NCBI GenBank assembly: GCA_944990035.1
Contig: CALYLX010000135.1
Span: 186,001 to 250,000, forward strand
DNA length: 64,000 bases
Direction: 5' to 3'
From: Clitopilus passeckerianus
Lineage: Eukaryota > Basidiomycota > Agaricomycetes > Agaricales > Entolomataceae
This document shows, piece after piece, positions 1 through 13,282 of the stretch. The notes beneath the pieces are model-generated. The model searched no databases. It worked only from the letters and a program-made list of their open reading frames with translations, and was not told the origin of the DNA. Every line of letters begins with the position of its first letter. Position 1 is the stretch's first letter. Position numbers and translations under genes: made by a program.

Positions 1-457
1 TCGTATCGGGTACATTTTTGGGTGTCATGATGCATTTGTTTGTCCTGTCGACAAACGGGCGTATTGGCCGCATTGGGTCACGACGCGGCACACTTGGACG
101 TAAATTCGCCGAAAAAGACTGAAAAAGCATTCAAAAATTCGTAACATCCTCTTCATATCACAACTACAGCTATGTTTAGTACAACAGCTACTTTTACATC
201 TATACGGTCCAACTTGTAAGAAATGGGTGAAGCTAGCATGGGAAATCGTAAGGTATAAGGATATGGGAATCGAAATGGGTGAATGATCCAAGAAATATAT
301 CCATGTCATGCTGAGCGTCAGTATGAGTATCTTCAGGTAAGCCAGCCCTGATCATCATAATTAAGGTAGAGATCGTATGTTTTGTTGTTCTTGGAGAAAC
401 TCGCGGGGTCGTCCTCCAAAGGTGGTGGGTTCATTTCGCCGAGGTGACAGCCGCTTT
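1..457. other. No recognisable gene; 3' flank of PKA gene
   Basis: I see no coding signal beyond short random reading frames. The stretch lies downstream of the PKA stop codon (reverse strand) and probably holds its 3' UTR and terminator, but no clear polyadenylation signal stands out. Confidence 0.5.
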
Positions 458-1931
<1,474 letters not shown>

Positions 1932-2791
1932 GAAAGAGTAATGAAGGTATACGACGAAGTGAAAGCTGGCTGAATCGTCAAAGGGATTTACAAAGGACTT
2001 GAAGAGTCTTCAATCGACTGTCATTGTTCAATTTAGCGGAACCAATTTGGCAAGAGGGACAAACAACGCCTCGAGGTAACCAAATAATCCCCATTGGCGA
2101 AATATAAGGCTCTGCCTTTAAAGAACAAGAACAAAGCAACGACTGAAGTACCTCTGACGATCCCAGTGCCTGTTTCCAAGCAACCCAGGTGGTGCAAAGA
2201 GAGTTAGGGCCGTTGGAACTCCAAGAGGCTCGGAAACGATCTATTCAACCAGCGGACTAACGTTGCTGTTGACCTAGACCATCAACAGCATTCACCAACA
2301 GCCTTTGATAGGTTTGCCGTAAGTTCCTGCACACACAAGAAGCGGACCATGTCGAGTCGCGTGGTATTAAGGAACAGACCTGCACTGGATTGAATTCCGG
2401 AGATTGGGTCAAGATTGGGTCTGAGATATTGCGCTCTTGATTTCAATGTTCACTGAGTATGGATGTGCGTTCTTTCGAGCGGAAGCTCGTGAAGTTGTTG
2501 GATCGATTGGAGAAGATTTGCCTGGGTTATTGCTAAACCACACAATTTTATTGGCTGAACGGGTCCGAGCTTAACAACTTTTTTCGTGCGCAGGCAAGCG
2601 AAGCTGTAGCTATCACGCCGTGGCAAGCAAATACCCCAATGGCACGAATAAATTCCAAACAAGTGCTTATGAAAATTGTGATCAACAACATGCATGATAT
2701 TTCCTCAGTTCGAAGCCTCCGGTCCCGGAGGGTCTAGTCCAGATTAATCCCATATTTATCACGTCAAAACGACCGCCCTCTGTAACGATAG
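1932..2791. other. PKA upstream region and SET-gene 3' flank
   Basis: About 860 bp between two genes on the same strand. No third gene is supported. It should contain the PKA promoter and 5' UTR; no clear TATA box was seen. Confidence 0.5.
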
Positions 2792-4687
2792 CTATAACGG
2801 CGAATCTGGTTCCAGGCCAATAAGGTCTCGCCACGCCGATTGGCAGCTGTCGAGTAAAGAGCATTCGCCAATTGCAATGAATAAGACTGCTCTCGTACGA
2901 TGCATCGAGGGTGGCAATTCCTACGCAGAATAAATGATCAATTTCTTGCACGTAGATCCCTTCAGCTGGAGAAATGACTCACATCCAGGATACTATTCAA
3001 ATTCGCAGGTCCCTTTATCCCATCGCCACCACCCTGGCTGAGTAGATTACGCTTGCGGATCTCGCATAGGCTGATAACGAGATGAACCACTCGATCGAAT
3101 GCGACCGCTGGAACCAGTTCACCAGCAGGGGACCGATCACCAGCTTCCATAACGAGGTGATAATCCACTATCGATCGCAGTGCCTTCATGATGTCCGTTA
3201 ATGAATCGAAGTGGCCTGCAGGGAGGCCCTCGACTAGAGAAACTACCGAAAGGAGAATCCACAGCGAATGGGAGATCCGTCCGTCGCCGTTCAGATGTAG
3301 GACTCTTCCCTCGAGTGGCTGGTCAACGTTGACCAGGTCTGAGGCCGAGAGCTCGGTGAGGAGATCGGTCTCAACTACCTGGTGGAGGATGGAAGTCCAG
3401 ATGTTGTGCAGACGAGTCACAGAGGCTACGTGGTGCTCGTCTTGGCCTACCGAGGATGGTAGGATGCAGTCGATTATCTGCTCAAATTCCCAAGTGAGAA
3501 TATCATTATCATTGTCCTCAATGATAAACCCATAGCGCCCAAGTAACTGAGCATTCGACAGCCCTTCTCCGTAGGTGTTGAAGACCTCGGTTCCGGGAAC
3601 GATTGTACAATCACTGACCATCTCGTAGTATGGATCCAACTTGTCGCTGGAGTATCTGGGCTCCGCGGACCCTCCGTGTGACTGCGATCTATCGTCTTCA
3701 TCATGGGTGCATTGTTGTAAGGAGCCGCATTCTGGACAGACGGAGAAATCTGTCTAGGGGCCGCAAATGAGTCTTGCAGTCAAAGGGGTAACAAATGAGA
3801 TTACCTCGATGTGGACATGGTTTTCGTGGGAGTGGTTGAACCTGGGCTAGAAGTTAGCACACTGTCGAACAAGTTCAGAGTTTTACATACGCGTCCGCGA
3901 CAGGAACCATGGCTAACCCGTGGTATGCGTCTACGAGGAAAGACCTCGATGACACCAGGGAATATGCGCGGTAGAATCCCTCAAGCGTCGGGGGAGACGA
4001 AGAGCATTGGTGTTGCCTGAAACGTTCCTGCAGAATTGGCTCCGCCGTTTGGTAGAAGTGATTTGTCTTCAGTCATAAAGGTTCAGACCTCTCCATAGCT
4101 GACAGATGAGGGGACACTCACGACAGCATTGATACGCTTTCCAGTATACTTTGATACTTCCGTTCCACTTAACCATTTTACGGCCGATTCCTTGTCTTGA
4201 ATCTCCCCTTTGGTGAAATGGCAGGACCAGAAAAGTGGCAAATCCACAATATTTTTGGGTAAAGACTGCAGGTAGCCATACCATCTAGAGGCTGAGCCTA
4301 ATAGACTGTGTTGGTCCACTGATCAAATGAGGGAAGAGAATGCCCAGAGAGGACCATTCCTCACATTTCCGAATAGAGGGCGAGAGAAAGGCGGTATAAT
4401 GCCTCAGGACCTGTCAAAGCAGGCAATATTTCCGACGCTAGGCCGCAATTTCTAGTGGATAGAACGGCGCCCTTGTTGATTTGGGCAACTGAATGGCTAT
4501 AAATGAGCTTGGTCCTCTGTAGGTGAGGCGAAGAACTATCACCGCTCGTGTAAGGAGGAATGGAATCTTTTGAAAACACAGCAACTCCGGTCTCCTCGTT
4601 CCTTTGAATCTCTAGCCTTGGGTCGATGTTAACGTCGTGCTCTATACACCAGTGCAGGAACTGATCCACGATGAGGGAACGCGACAT
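2792..4687 (-). CDS. SET-domain protein-lysine methyltransferase, SETD6/Rkm-like
   Basis: SAM-dependent lysine methyltransferase of the class carrying a split SET domain followed by a Rubisco-LSMT-type substrate-binding domain. Six exons (4365-4687, 4122-4305, 3891-4027, 3805-3841, 2983-3753, 2792-2920) join in frame to 526 residues. N-terminal FLHWCIEHDVNIDPRLEIQ is typical of the family start. The middle has ILLGSASRWYGYLQSLP and a SET core with RSFLVDAYHGLAMVPVADAF, then NHSHENHV, the SAM- and lysine-channel NH motif. A Cys/His cluster CPECGSLQQCTH follows, then FNTYGEGLSNAQLLGRYGF. The C-terminal half is helical, as expected of the substrate-binding domain. The start at 4687 is the first ATG in frame. 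Substrate (ribosomal protein or other) is not determinable. The 37-bp exon 4 is short but keeps frame. Confidence 0.88.
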
Positions 4688-4787
4688 GGCTGCCTTCGGT
4701 AACTGATGCAGTGAGCAAACAACGTTGGACGCGGCCAATGATGCTGTTCAGAACGTTTCAACACTGCTTGCAACAGCATCCTCCCTC

Positions 4788-5183
4788 ATGCCGCGACTTC
4801 CACTCTCTGACCTCCTGCACAGAGGCCTTGTAACCTCCCTCGTTGGCTTGGCTATATGGGGAGTCGCAGGGAGTGTGTCCGTACATCAGCACACGATCCA
4901 AAGGGGCAAAGGTGTGTAAATTAACAGTCTGCTTGCTGGGCTCGACTTATGAGAGACTATGGCTTTTTTGTAGACGTAAGAAAATTTCTATCATCCAAAC
5001 ACAACATAGAACTCAAGGACTTCATAGCTTATGGCAGCGAAAGAGGCGGCTGCTCTCCTTGACAAACGGGTGCGCATAATACTTTTCGGTGCAAGGTGAA
5101 CGTGCTGACCATGTGTTCAGGAGGAGGAAAAAGAGATTGCCCTCGCTGAAGCAGCACAGTCTGCTCTCCCCGGCAAGTACTGA
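4788..5183 (+). CDS. Small single-pass membrane protein, Cox14-like (putative)
   Basis: Three exons (4788-4911, 5038-5069, 5121-5183) join in frame to 72 residues. The start is the in-frame ATG opening MPRLPLSDLLHRGLV. One hydrophobic segment follows (about residues 13-30), then a basic stretch and a charged helical tail rich in E, K and A that ends PGKY. Size, the SDLLHR-like start, a single membrane segment and a charged tail resemble fungal Cox14-type cytochrome c oxidase assembly factors of the inner mitochondrial membrane. That is a similarity of layout, not a proven match. The gene starts 100 bp from the SET gene ATG on the opposite strand, so they probably share a promoter. Intron 1 uses a CAG acceptor at 5037; the frame agrees only with this junction or one close by. 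Confidence 0.5.
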
Positions 5184-5479
5184 CCCGATCAGTTTGTTAT
5201 ATCCGCCAGATTGAGTTCAAGGTATGAATGACATGCAATAACTCACATTTCCATTTGGCTGAAGGATTGGCAGCTAAGCGCTGAGCAAGGACTGCCCTCG
5301 TCCAATAACCCGAAGAATGCAACACGATCGTAGATTGTTCAAAAGGGAATACATACAGAATGGGGTGCTATCGGTACAAGTATATTAAGTCTGTGGAACA
5401 TCTACATTAATGCTACTTCTATCATTCAAGTGCCCAAATACTCTAAGGTGCGAAGATGCAGGTCCTGTGCTACCTGTGT

Positions 5480-6620
5480 TCACCAGTGTCCGAGCGTCAC
5501 TTTCTCCCGCTCAAATCCAATTTCCGTCCAATTCTCTACACCGTCCACAGGCGATTCCTCCGCAGGCGCGTCGGTTTGTTCAAGGCCGACGAACCCAACC
5601 CGGCGATAGACTGCTCTTGCAGCACCATTATCATGCGCGACGTAGAGGATGACGCTGCTCTTCCGTCCTACGGTCAACAAGCTGTGGGGATATGACAATG
5701 AGCTTCAATTTAAAAGCTGTCGGGACCAAAGAACTCACTATTCGCACACCCGATGGACGAGGTATTGAGCGAGGCGACAGCCCCGCCATTGAGGGTTGGT
5801 GAACACCTTCGTAATGGCGCCGACCGTGGCACTGTTACGCGTGTAGGCCACGATACAAGCTACTTCTTGAGGCTGTCCTGGTTGTCGGCTAGCTAAGAGG
5901 ACCCAAACCAGCCGATTCTCTACAAGAATCTGGGCCTCCCGGTAGGCACCTGATTCCGACAAATTGAAAGGAAACTGCAGTTGTGTTAGCCGGCTTGGCA
6001 TGGTCAGACGCTCGAGGGGGACTTACCGAGTCTTCTGCAAACTGGAAGCACAACTTAGCAATACCTGGCATGTCCCGTACCGTTGCAAGCCGACAATCGT
6101 ACTGGTTGGCGGCAGGGTCGCTTCTCTTGCTCAGCGTTCCCATAGTGCAGTGAGTAATCTTTGCTGCGTAGTATGGTGCGGTGTATGCCTTGATGCCAGT
6201 ACGGGCGGTCCAAACTTCTGCAAAGAGGTGGGCAATCAAGTCGGTTGCGAAAACAGAGTATACTCGTTTTCTGATGTTCGGGATTGACACCGAGTCGAGG
6301 GCTTCAACGAGCACACGAATGCTCGACTCAAGTGTGTCAGCATTCTGGCTCTCTGGGGGAATTGTGGTCATAACCATGACAGGGTACGATCCCATATAGC
6401 CTTCCGCGATACAGAGAATGTACTCGATGACGATGCCTCTACCAGAGACTGCAATGACGAGCGAGTTACTGCTATGGCCCGAGTTTTCTTTCTCTAAGGC
6501 CTTCTCGAGAGGAGGAAGCATGACGTTTGCAGCCTCAGGGTGAGCCCTCAGCGTCGTCCAGACCGGGTGGGGGACGTCTTTGGCTCGCTCGAAGATGGTG
6601 ACAGCGTTGGTTGATGCCAT
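5480..6620 (-). CDS. GNAT-family N-acetyltransferase
   Basis: Predicted acetyl-CoA-dependent acyltransferase of unknown substrate. Three exons (6027-6620, 5739-5974, 5480-5681) join in frame to 343 residues. The N-terminal half carries a divergent region common in fungal two-part GNAT proteins. The C-terminal half holds the GNAT core: ITKVFTNPQWRGCRLAQYLV, the acetyl-CoA-binding motif A in the variant form Q/R-x-x-G-x-x, followed after an intron by ILYVAHDNGAARAVYRRVGF, the motif B strand-helix with the usual N-x-x-A-x-x-x-Y-x-x-x-G-F pattern. The start ATG at 6620 opens MASTNAV. No transmembrane segment or signal peptide is seen, so a cytosolic enzyme is likely. The usual QxxGxG/A reads WRGCRLA here, which is a tolerable deviation. 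Confidence 0.85.
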
Positions 6621-9600
6621 GGAGAGAAGTTTCGTAGAAGTGGGTCTAAGTAAGCTTTGAGGGGAAGAACCGGATGTTGCTGACCAGCTTTTCAAAGTCG
6701 ACTTTATATCCCTTGGCCCCGTTACATTTCAAGTCCGTAAGTGCGTCACACCTCATTACTTTTCTGTTCAGCTCAAGTGACTCAACGCAGCCTACCTCTA
6801 TGGAGCTACGATAATTCCGCCTGGACATTTGGAGCTCGGTGAAAAAACAGCAATTATCGGATGAACATGACACCTCCATCTCCCATCGTTGCCGTGTAGG
6901 CCTCGACATATGGGGAGATCACCGGGGCATGATTCCAGAAATTCTTTCGAGCCGTGGGTTTGACATAAATCGACCAAATTCAATTAGATCTACGGTAGTA
7001 AAATGTAATTTACCCGACGGGAATCTAACACTGTCATAACCTTGCGGCAGAGCCGACTCAGTTTAGTTCGTCAGTGCACAGGGTTCTTGTCCGAGTCATG
7101 TCACATTTTCAACAGCTACACCTTTTCGAGCTAATTGATGTCCGATTGCTGTTGTGTATTTCCTTTTCGCACTTGTACTTAGAGTTTCCAAGCGGATTGA
7201 GCCTGTATATACACCCGCAACGGTGTTTGTGCAGTGGTTCGAGATGCAAAGTGAAGCTGTTTTGAGCCCATGGTTTGCAGAGCCAAAATCTGATGTACGG
7301 CCCCGTTGTAAACTCGATCCTCAAACAGCATCTACAATCCAATCAGAGATTCCCGTAGTTACTCCTCTTCAGTGCGGTTGAATGGTATGTAAACGGCTAG
7401 GCACAGTCGACAATGTCTTTGTGTCTTTTGGGCTTAGAATGTCAAATTGATGTGATCCGTCGACACTTGACGGATCGTCGATCCTACGACGTACATTGTA
7501 ATGTAGATGACCTATGGCCATCTGTACCTTGTGCTGCGCTTATAAGTAAATTGACAGGTAACCAATCGTTATTAGACGTGCGTCGAAGCCAAACTACTAT
7601 CGTGAGGCCTAGTCTCAGAGAGGCGCAAATATAGCCATCCTTTCAACTGCATTTACTCCAAATCAGACGACGAGAAGCAGGCTACTAGGGGTAGATATCA
7701 GTTCGTGAACATATACTAGTAAATCGGCCATGAATTTGATCGAGACATTAGCGTTATGCTCCTTGTGCGTTCTGGCAACTTTTGAGAATGCCATACGACT
7801 TGATCTCTGGATGAGCCTGAGAGTGGTCGGACAACTTCGGCGGCCAAAAAAATGACATTCGTGTACAACTTTCATTTCTCCACCCTTAGCTCCATTGCGG
7901 GGCATTTCCAGATTTCGCAGCGCGCTTGCCTTTCTGCGGTCCTCGCTGAATCATTCCCAGAAGGTTTTCATCCCACCGTGTTCCGATAACCCACTAATGA
8001 GGAGAAACATTTGCTACTTGGAGATACGGTTCTTTATAATGGCTACCCTTTCTCACCTTGAGCGAATGCTGTCCTTGATCCTCGTTCAGAGCGCCAGGGT
8101 ATGTCAGTTAGCTGGAGTGTCGTCAGTATGGAAGAGTGTTCTCCGCATTTGTAGATGACAGCGCGATACAACGGCCGCCGCAGGAAACCGATGGCTCCTT
8201 TAGTCGTAGACGTCAGTGCTGCTCAGGAAGTGTGGGTCACGAGGAATAAGAAGGGTCGCTGGTCAAGGGAAAACCGTTGTTACAGGACGAAGGGCCACAG
8301 CGTTCATCTAGATTGATGTATTGGGTCGAGATCTATCCGTAAGACCTGTGAGATAGGTCAAGATTCAGGATCGCAGTCGTGTGGTCGCATCGCACGAACT
8401 TGAATGATGTGGAGTCTGGTATAGGGCTTCGGCAAAGGACAAAGGACACAACGCAGTGCGAAAGAGAATGGTGGACCATCAATGCGTGCACTGCGGAAAT
8501 AGATGTCTATTTGTCGTCCCTCCTGAATGACAGAGGCTCAAAAGTGCAAGTAGGAGGCAGATCTTCGGGTGTAGATCTCGGCGACCAGCTCAAAGACGAT
8601 GCCAAAAATTTGGAAGCACTGGAGCGCCTGGACAACCCAGGAATTAGCGCATAGTACACAGCGCTAAGTGACGGCTACAGCCTCCTTGCAATACTTCTCG
8701 AGACGTCACTGTATCAGAATTTTTCTTTCTTGTCAATTTCTTGTACACGGCCATCCTGAAGCACGTTAATTCCAATGCCTTTTTTTACTGCGATTGCGTT
8801 GGATAGCCTTTAAAGCGCCGGAAAATAGCTAGGTATAGCCATCCATGACTGCAGTGGGGTATCTCTCGACGCAACAGGGTAAAAATTTGCGGAGAAGTGT
8901 TTGAGAACAGTCCAGCAACATGAGCCGCGACAATCAATAAACCGGCTGGCCGGGTCACAACGATCGCGGTGGCGTTGCTGATGTCATTAAGGCCAGACGC
9001 CCACATAGCCCACAAGCGCCCACGCGCATTTGTTCTATCATAGTATCAAGCACCTCGAGGCTAATACCTAGCGCTTTCTACGTGCATCTGATACACATCA
9101 CAGCCGTTTTCATCTCGCATGGATTTTCCTGCCGCTACAAGCAGTCGATGGAAGGATATAGCAGGGAATAATCTGGATGGATTCATCTGCATCGATGCAC
9201 TGATAGGGCATGAATGCCGTGCGTTTGCCTAGTCCCACTACACCAAGTCTTGTGTATAGTCTCCCCGTACACCTGTGACCCACGGTAATAGCAGCAGACG
9301 TGACACGAAAGCCCAAGGAACGCATCTTCGTGAGGATCACTGAAAAGCCGACACGCAGTATCGTCAAATAAAGCTTGGCAGTTGGAATATTCATATTATT
9401 TGTGGGGCTGACGATGATCACGCCACTACCATAGTAGATCCTCTGTAAATCTTTCTCCGAGCTCGGAGGGCGAAGGTATAAAGGGAGAGAGTTAAATGGG
9501 ATGTTTAGAATTCTGACATTACAAGGAGAGAATCTCCATGGAAGTGAGGCGTCTCTGATCCCATCGGTGCCGTCAAGTGCGTCGAACAGATCGACATTCA

Positions 9601-10931
9601 CTCGACGTTGTGCGAAGAAAGATTTACAAAAGAGCCTGTGAAGAAAGGAGGGCAACGAAACAGGAATTTAGGAAGAGCAGTGATAACTCCGTTAGACGTC
9701 CTCCGACCCAATCCTGTGAACAAGGCATTTAGTGGTACAGTTTGTGGGCAAAATTATACCCTAGCATGGGGAAGTTAAGAATTTTTCTGTGTCAAATGCG
9801 GGAGCCTAGAAGCATGGGAATAAGGAAGGTCCACCGTCCCTTGAGAAGGTTAATATCAGGCGGCACTAAGCCATGTTTAGAACCAATACGCATAGGCAAC
9901 CTTCGGGCAATTTAGACAATCCACAGTTGCAGTCCCCGACGACTTCAGGCCGCCAAACGGAACATAGAAACCTCCATTACACACCAGTTGTGCCATTCGG
10001 GCTCAAAGCAAGAATACAGAACCCAGCCCAGATTTCAGAGCACACGACATCCACACCGCTGCACCCACGCTTGCAGCAGTAGCCTACCGCTGATCAGGGA
10101 CGCTGCCATGAACATCGGAGGATATGCCGTTCTCCAGAAACGCTAATATTAAGGTAAGATGTCGCGAGATCTCATACGGGTGGCATATTGGGAATGGAAG
10201 CCTGAGCTCGCACGGGAAGCCGGGGCTATTTGCACAGGAGATCCCTCGATCTTGTCTCTCAGCTTTGGGAACCAGGTTACTGGAACAGGCCGATGTTGTA
10301 TACCAAAAGTTGAGTAGCTTTCTCGTTGTATGTTGTCCAATAAAACAAAAAAATTGCGATGCGATGCCTGAAACACCCAGGAGTGATAGAACGCGCTAGA
10401 CAGTGAACAGACCACATGGCACATTGGACTCCACAGAGTGGATTCAATCATCAAGGCCGAACAGACGTGTTCAAAGACGGAAGAAGAACACGCAATTTGT
10501 CGGGCAGTACAGAGAGCAAGTGCTTCGGCAGGATAAAATCCCCCCTGTGGAGTGATTGCAGAAGGTGTCCATGAGGCGCTTCAAGGAGTTGCGTGACATG
10601 AGGCACATCAGCCTCTGGTAAACCAGAGCCCACAAGCGCACACATTCATAAACGGAATTTCCTTGACTACTTACTACCTGCTGGATCCTTCGGCGAACTA
10701 AAGCCCAACGTCGTGGTTTGAATCCGTGTAGACGAACTGTTCTTCAATTTCTCAGCTTCTTCACAAAATACTCAAAATATTGGAATAATAGATCTGTATA
10801 TTATATCCGTGTATGCAGATACAATGGCCATCTCTGTGGGATAATAGGTAACTATGATACAAAAGGTATGTCAAACACACAGCGAGCGATGCAAGAAATG
10901 CAAGATGAATGCAACACAACACAATGTCCGT
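6621..10931. other. 4.3-kb gene-poor stretch
   Basis: No protein family or intron-joined gene could be recognised on either strand. The longest open frame (9110-9655, reverse) begins at TTG rather than ATG and resembles no known family. Local composition is mixed, with short inverted repeats such as 7455-7477 (8-bp arms around a 7-nt loop). It may hold decayed mobile-element sequence or non-coding transcripts, but nothing here is supported. Confidence 0.45.
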
Positions 10932-12583
10932 TTATGAAGAAGTGAAGTTGTTGAAGATCAGCTTGTTGACGGTTTGAGGTGGCAAATCAGCCAATAATCC
11001 TGACGAGGAAAGGTCAAGGAGTGCCTTCTTCAACTGCTTGGGCGTCAAGGTCTTGGGAATGGGGGCAACATCGTCCAGAATTTCCTCGACGAGAGCCGGT
11101 GCGGGCATGAAGACGCGAACCCAAGAGGGGAGGATCGAGCGAGCCCTGGCGTAGATCTCGGAGGTGAAGAAAGTGGCCTGAGCAATGGGAGCAGCGAAGG
11201 GTTGGGTGAAAGAAACAAGGTTCTCATCCTTGTCGAACACGGGGTCGAATTTGGCGGAAGGATAGAGGGAAAGGAGATAGGCCATCAGACCAGCGGTGTG
11301 GGGGGAAGCCATGGAAGTACCAGAGAGGGTCGCAGTGGCCTTGGTGCTTCCGATGTAGGTGGAGAGAATGTTCAAGCCGGGTGCGAAGACGTCAACGCAA
11401 GAACCGTGGTTGGAGAAGTAAGCGCGCTCATCGCCGAGGGTGGAAGCACCAACAGTGACAGCATTCTCTGCAGCGGCAGGAGAGTAGTTGCAAGCATCCT
11501 TGTTATCGTTACCTAGGGTAATGTGGTTAGTTTCCAATTGAAAAGAAGTATATCGATTCTACGTACCAGCAGCAACAGCGAAGTGAAGACCACCGTTGAC
11601 TGCCCTGTTGACGGCGTCATCCAAGGTGCGTGACTTGCCGCCGCCAAGACTCATGTTAGCAACAGAGCCCCTGTGAGAGGTCTTGCCAGTCTCCCTGAAC
11701 TCTTTCAAGGCGGCCTTAGCCTTGGCGTTGGCATTACCGACAGCCCAGACGACGCCGGCAACAACATCAGACATAGAACCGCTGCCATTGGTACCCAAAA
11801 CCTTGACGGCAATGACGTTTGCCTTCTTTGCAACACCGTACTTATTGGAGGCGATGGTGCCAGCGCAGTGGGTTCCATGGCCGTTGCCATCAATATCGAG
11901 GTCATTCTGGGGGACAGTCTTTCCCCACTGTGCGCGACCGGCAAACTCCTCGTGGTCGACATTGATACCCGTGTCAATGATGTAAACATCGACACCTTCA
12001 CCACCATTACCGTCAAACTCGTACTTGGTGAAAGTACCGAATGTGAGTCTGGGGCGGTGACTTATCCGTGCAAGGCCCTGAAAAGAAACGAGTATTGCGT
12101 CAGCTCCGATAGCAGTGATGGGAGATAGTCGTCGGATGAGTCACGACCGGAGATACGTACCCAAGGCGCGCCCCTCTGAACGTCCCAAGCCTGGACAACC
12201 TGGTCCTTCTCGATGTATTCAACCTCAGGCATTGACCTTAGTCGCTGAACGACATTCTCTGAGAAAACCCCTGCATAGCCATTGATATGGCCGTCGTAGA
12301 CGTGGGTAATTCCACCCTCCTCGCCGTGGAGTGGATCCTCGTTGTGAGCACCCTTCAAGAAGTTGAAGTGGTTAGTCTTCAACTGTGTTGAGACACCATC
12401 CTTGAGCACGACGATGTATGAGTTGTTCACGGTGCCGTGAGGGTGGTCAAAGGCGTGAAGAGGGGCCAGGTTCAAAGGGGTGTTATGCGACGGCGCAACA
12501 TGAGGGTACGTCGACAGCGGCGTTGCAGCAGCAGTTGAGATGAGAGAAAGGGTAAGAATGGTCCACTTAGTAGCTGAGGACAT
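10932..12583 (-). CDS. Secreted subtilisin-like serine protease (S8A, proteinase K-like)
   Basis: Secreted endopeptidase made as a pre-pro-enzyme. Three exons (12161-12583, 11567-12077, 10932-11512) join in frame to 504 residues. A signal peptide covers about residues 1-20 (hydrophobic WTILTLSLISTAAA). An I9-type propeptide follows, with YIVVLKDGVS and the closing VEYIEKDQVV. The catalytic domain has all three triad residues: Asp in VYIIDTGIN, His in NGHGTHCAGTIA and Ser in GTSMASPHTAG, plus the oxyanion-hole Asn in HFAVAAGNDN. The C-terminal tail is longer than in proteinase K, with about 100 residues after the catalytic serine region. Both introns are short (54 and 83 bp). It faces away from the cyclase gene at 13283, with a shared 699-bp upstream region. 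Confidence 0.95.
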
Positions 12584-13282
12584 GGTGGGCACAGGACAAG
12601 CCGTTACTGCAGACTCGCAGTCGTTCCGCTGACGTTGATAACTGGGGCTTGTTGATATTTGTTTGGCTCTCCCCTTGTGCCGGGTCATAGCCTTCAGGCG
12701 TTCAGCGGTAACGAACACAGCGAGTAAGCTCCAAAGGCTAATGAGCGGCCAGAGGATGTCGTTAACGCGCTCATCGTCGCTGCAGTTCTTAAGCAGATAG
12801 TCGAACACTGAACAGTGATTAACCCGCAGGAAATGAACATCTTGACGCGGGTGGCTCTGCAGATCACTTGCAACGTGTTGCGCCTCGAGGCTCGCTTTTA
12901 CACCCAGCGAGGCAAGGCCTAAAGAAGGCAAGAATATTGACGGAAATAGCAACTTTAAATGCGAGGCGCTATCAAGGGAGACGACCAGTGTCAAGTCGGA
13001 CATACGCAGTATTACCGGGACGTGCCTGTGCCAGTTACAATCGTAGAGGAGGCTATACAATTGACAATCGCATTTACAGATGATCAAGCCTGAGATAACA
13101 ACAGGTCAATGGTAAAATTAAATCGATTTGTCCAGTCAGAATGTAAATACTCAAAATGTGACTGAGATTCGTCAGAATTGAAGGTTTCTCACTGACTGTC
13201 ATCGGTGAGACCATCCTGTAACACCCGGCCAGTCAGATTGACTAACATCGAACGCAGTATCGATCCAGAGTATAAGATTTCC
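12584..13282. promoter_or_regulatory. Shared upstream region of divergent protease and cyclase genes
   Basis: A 699-bp non-coding stretch between two divergent start codons. It must hold both promoters; no individual site can be named with confidence. The reading frame continuing upstream of the protease ATG is chance. Confidence 0.5.

Noticed and set aside
7455..7477. 8-bp inverted repeat GATCCGTC/GACGGATC
   Set aside because: Too short to mark a mobile element, with no flanking duplication seen.
9110..9655. 181-codon open frame on the reverse strand
   Set aside because: It begins at TTG, not ATG, shows no known motif or signal, and no intron-joined extension was found.
10715..10735. GGTTTGAATCC, similar to a Pol III B box
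   Set aside because: No acceptor stem, anticodon arm or A box upstream; probably chance.
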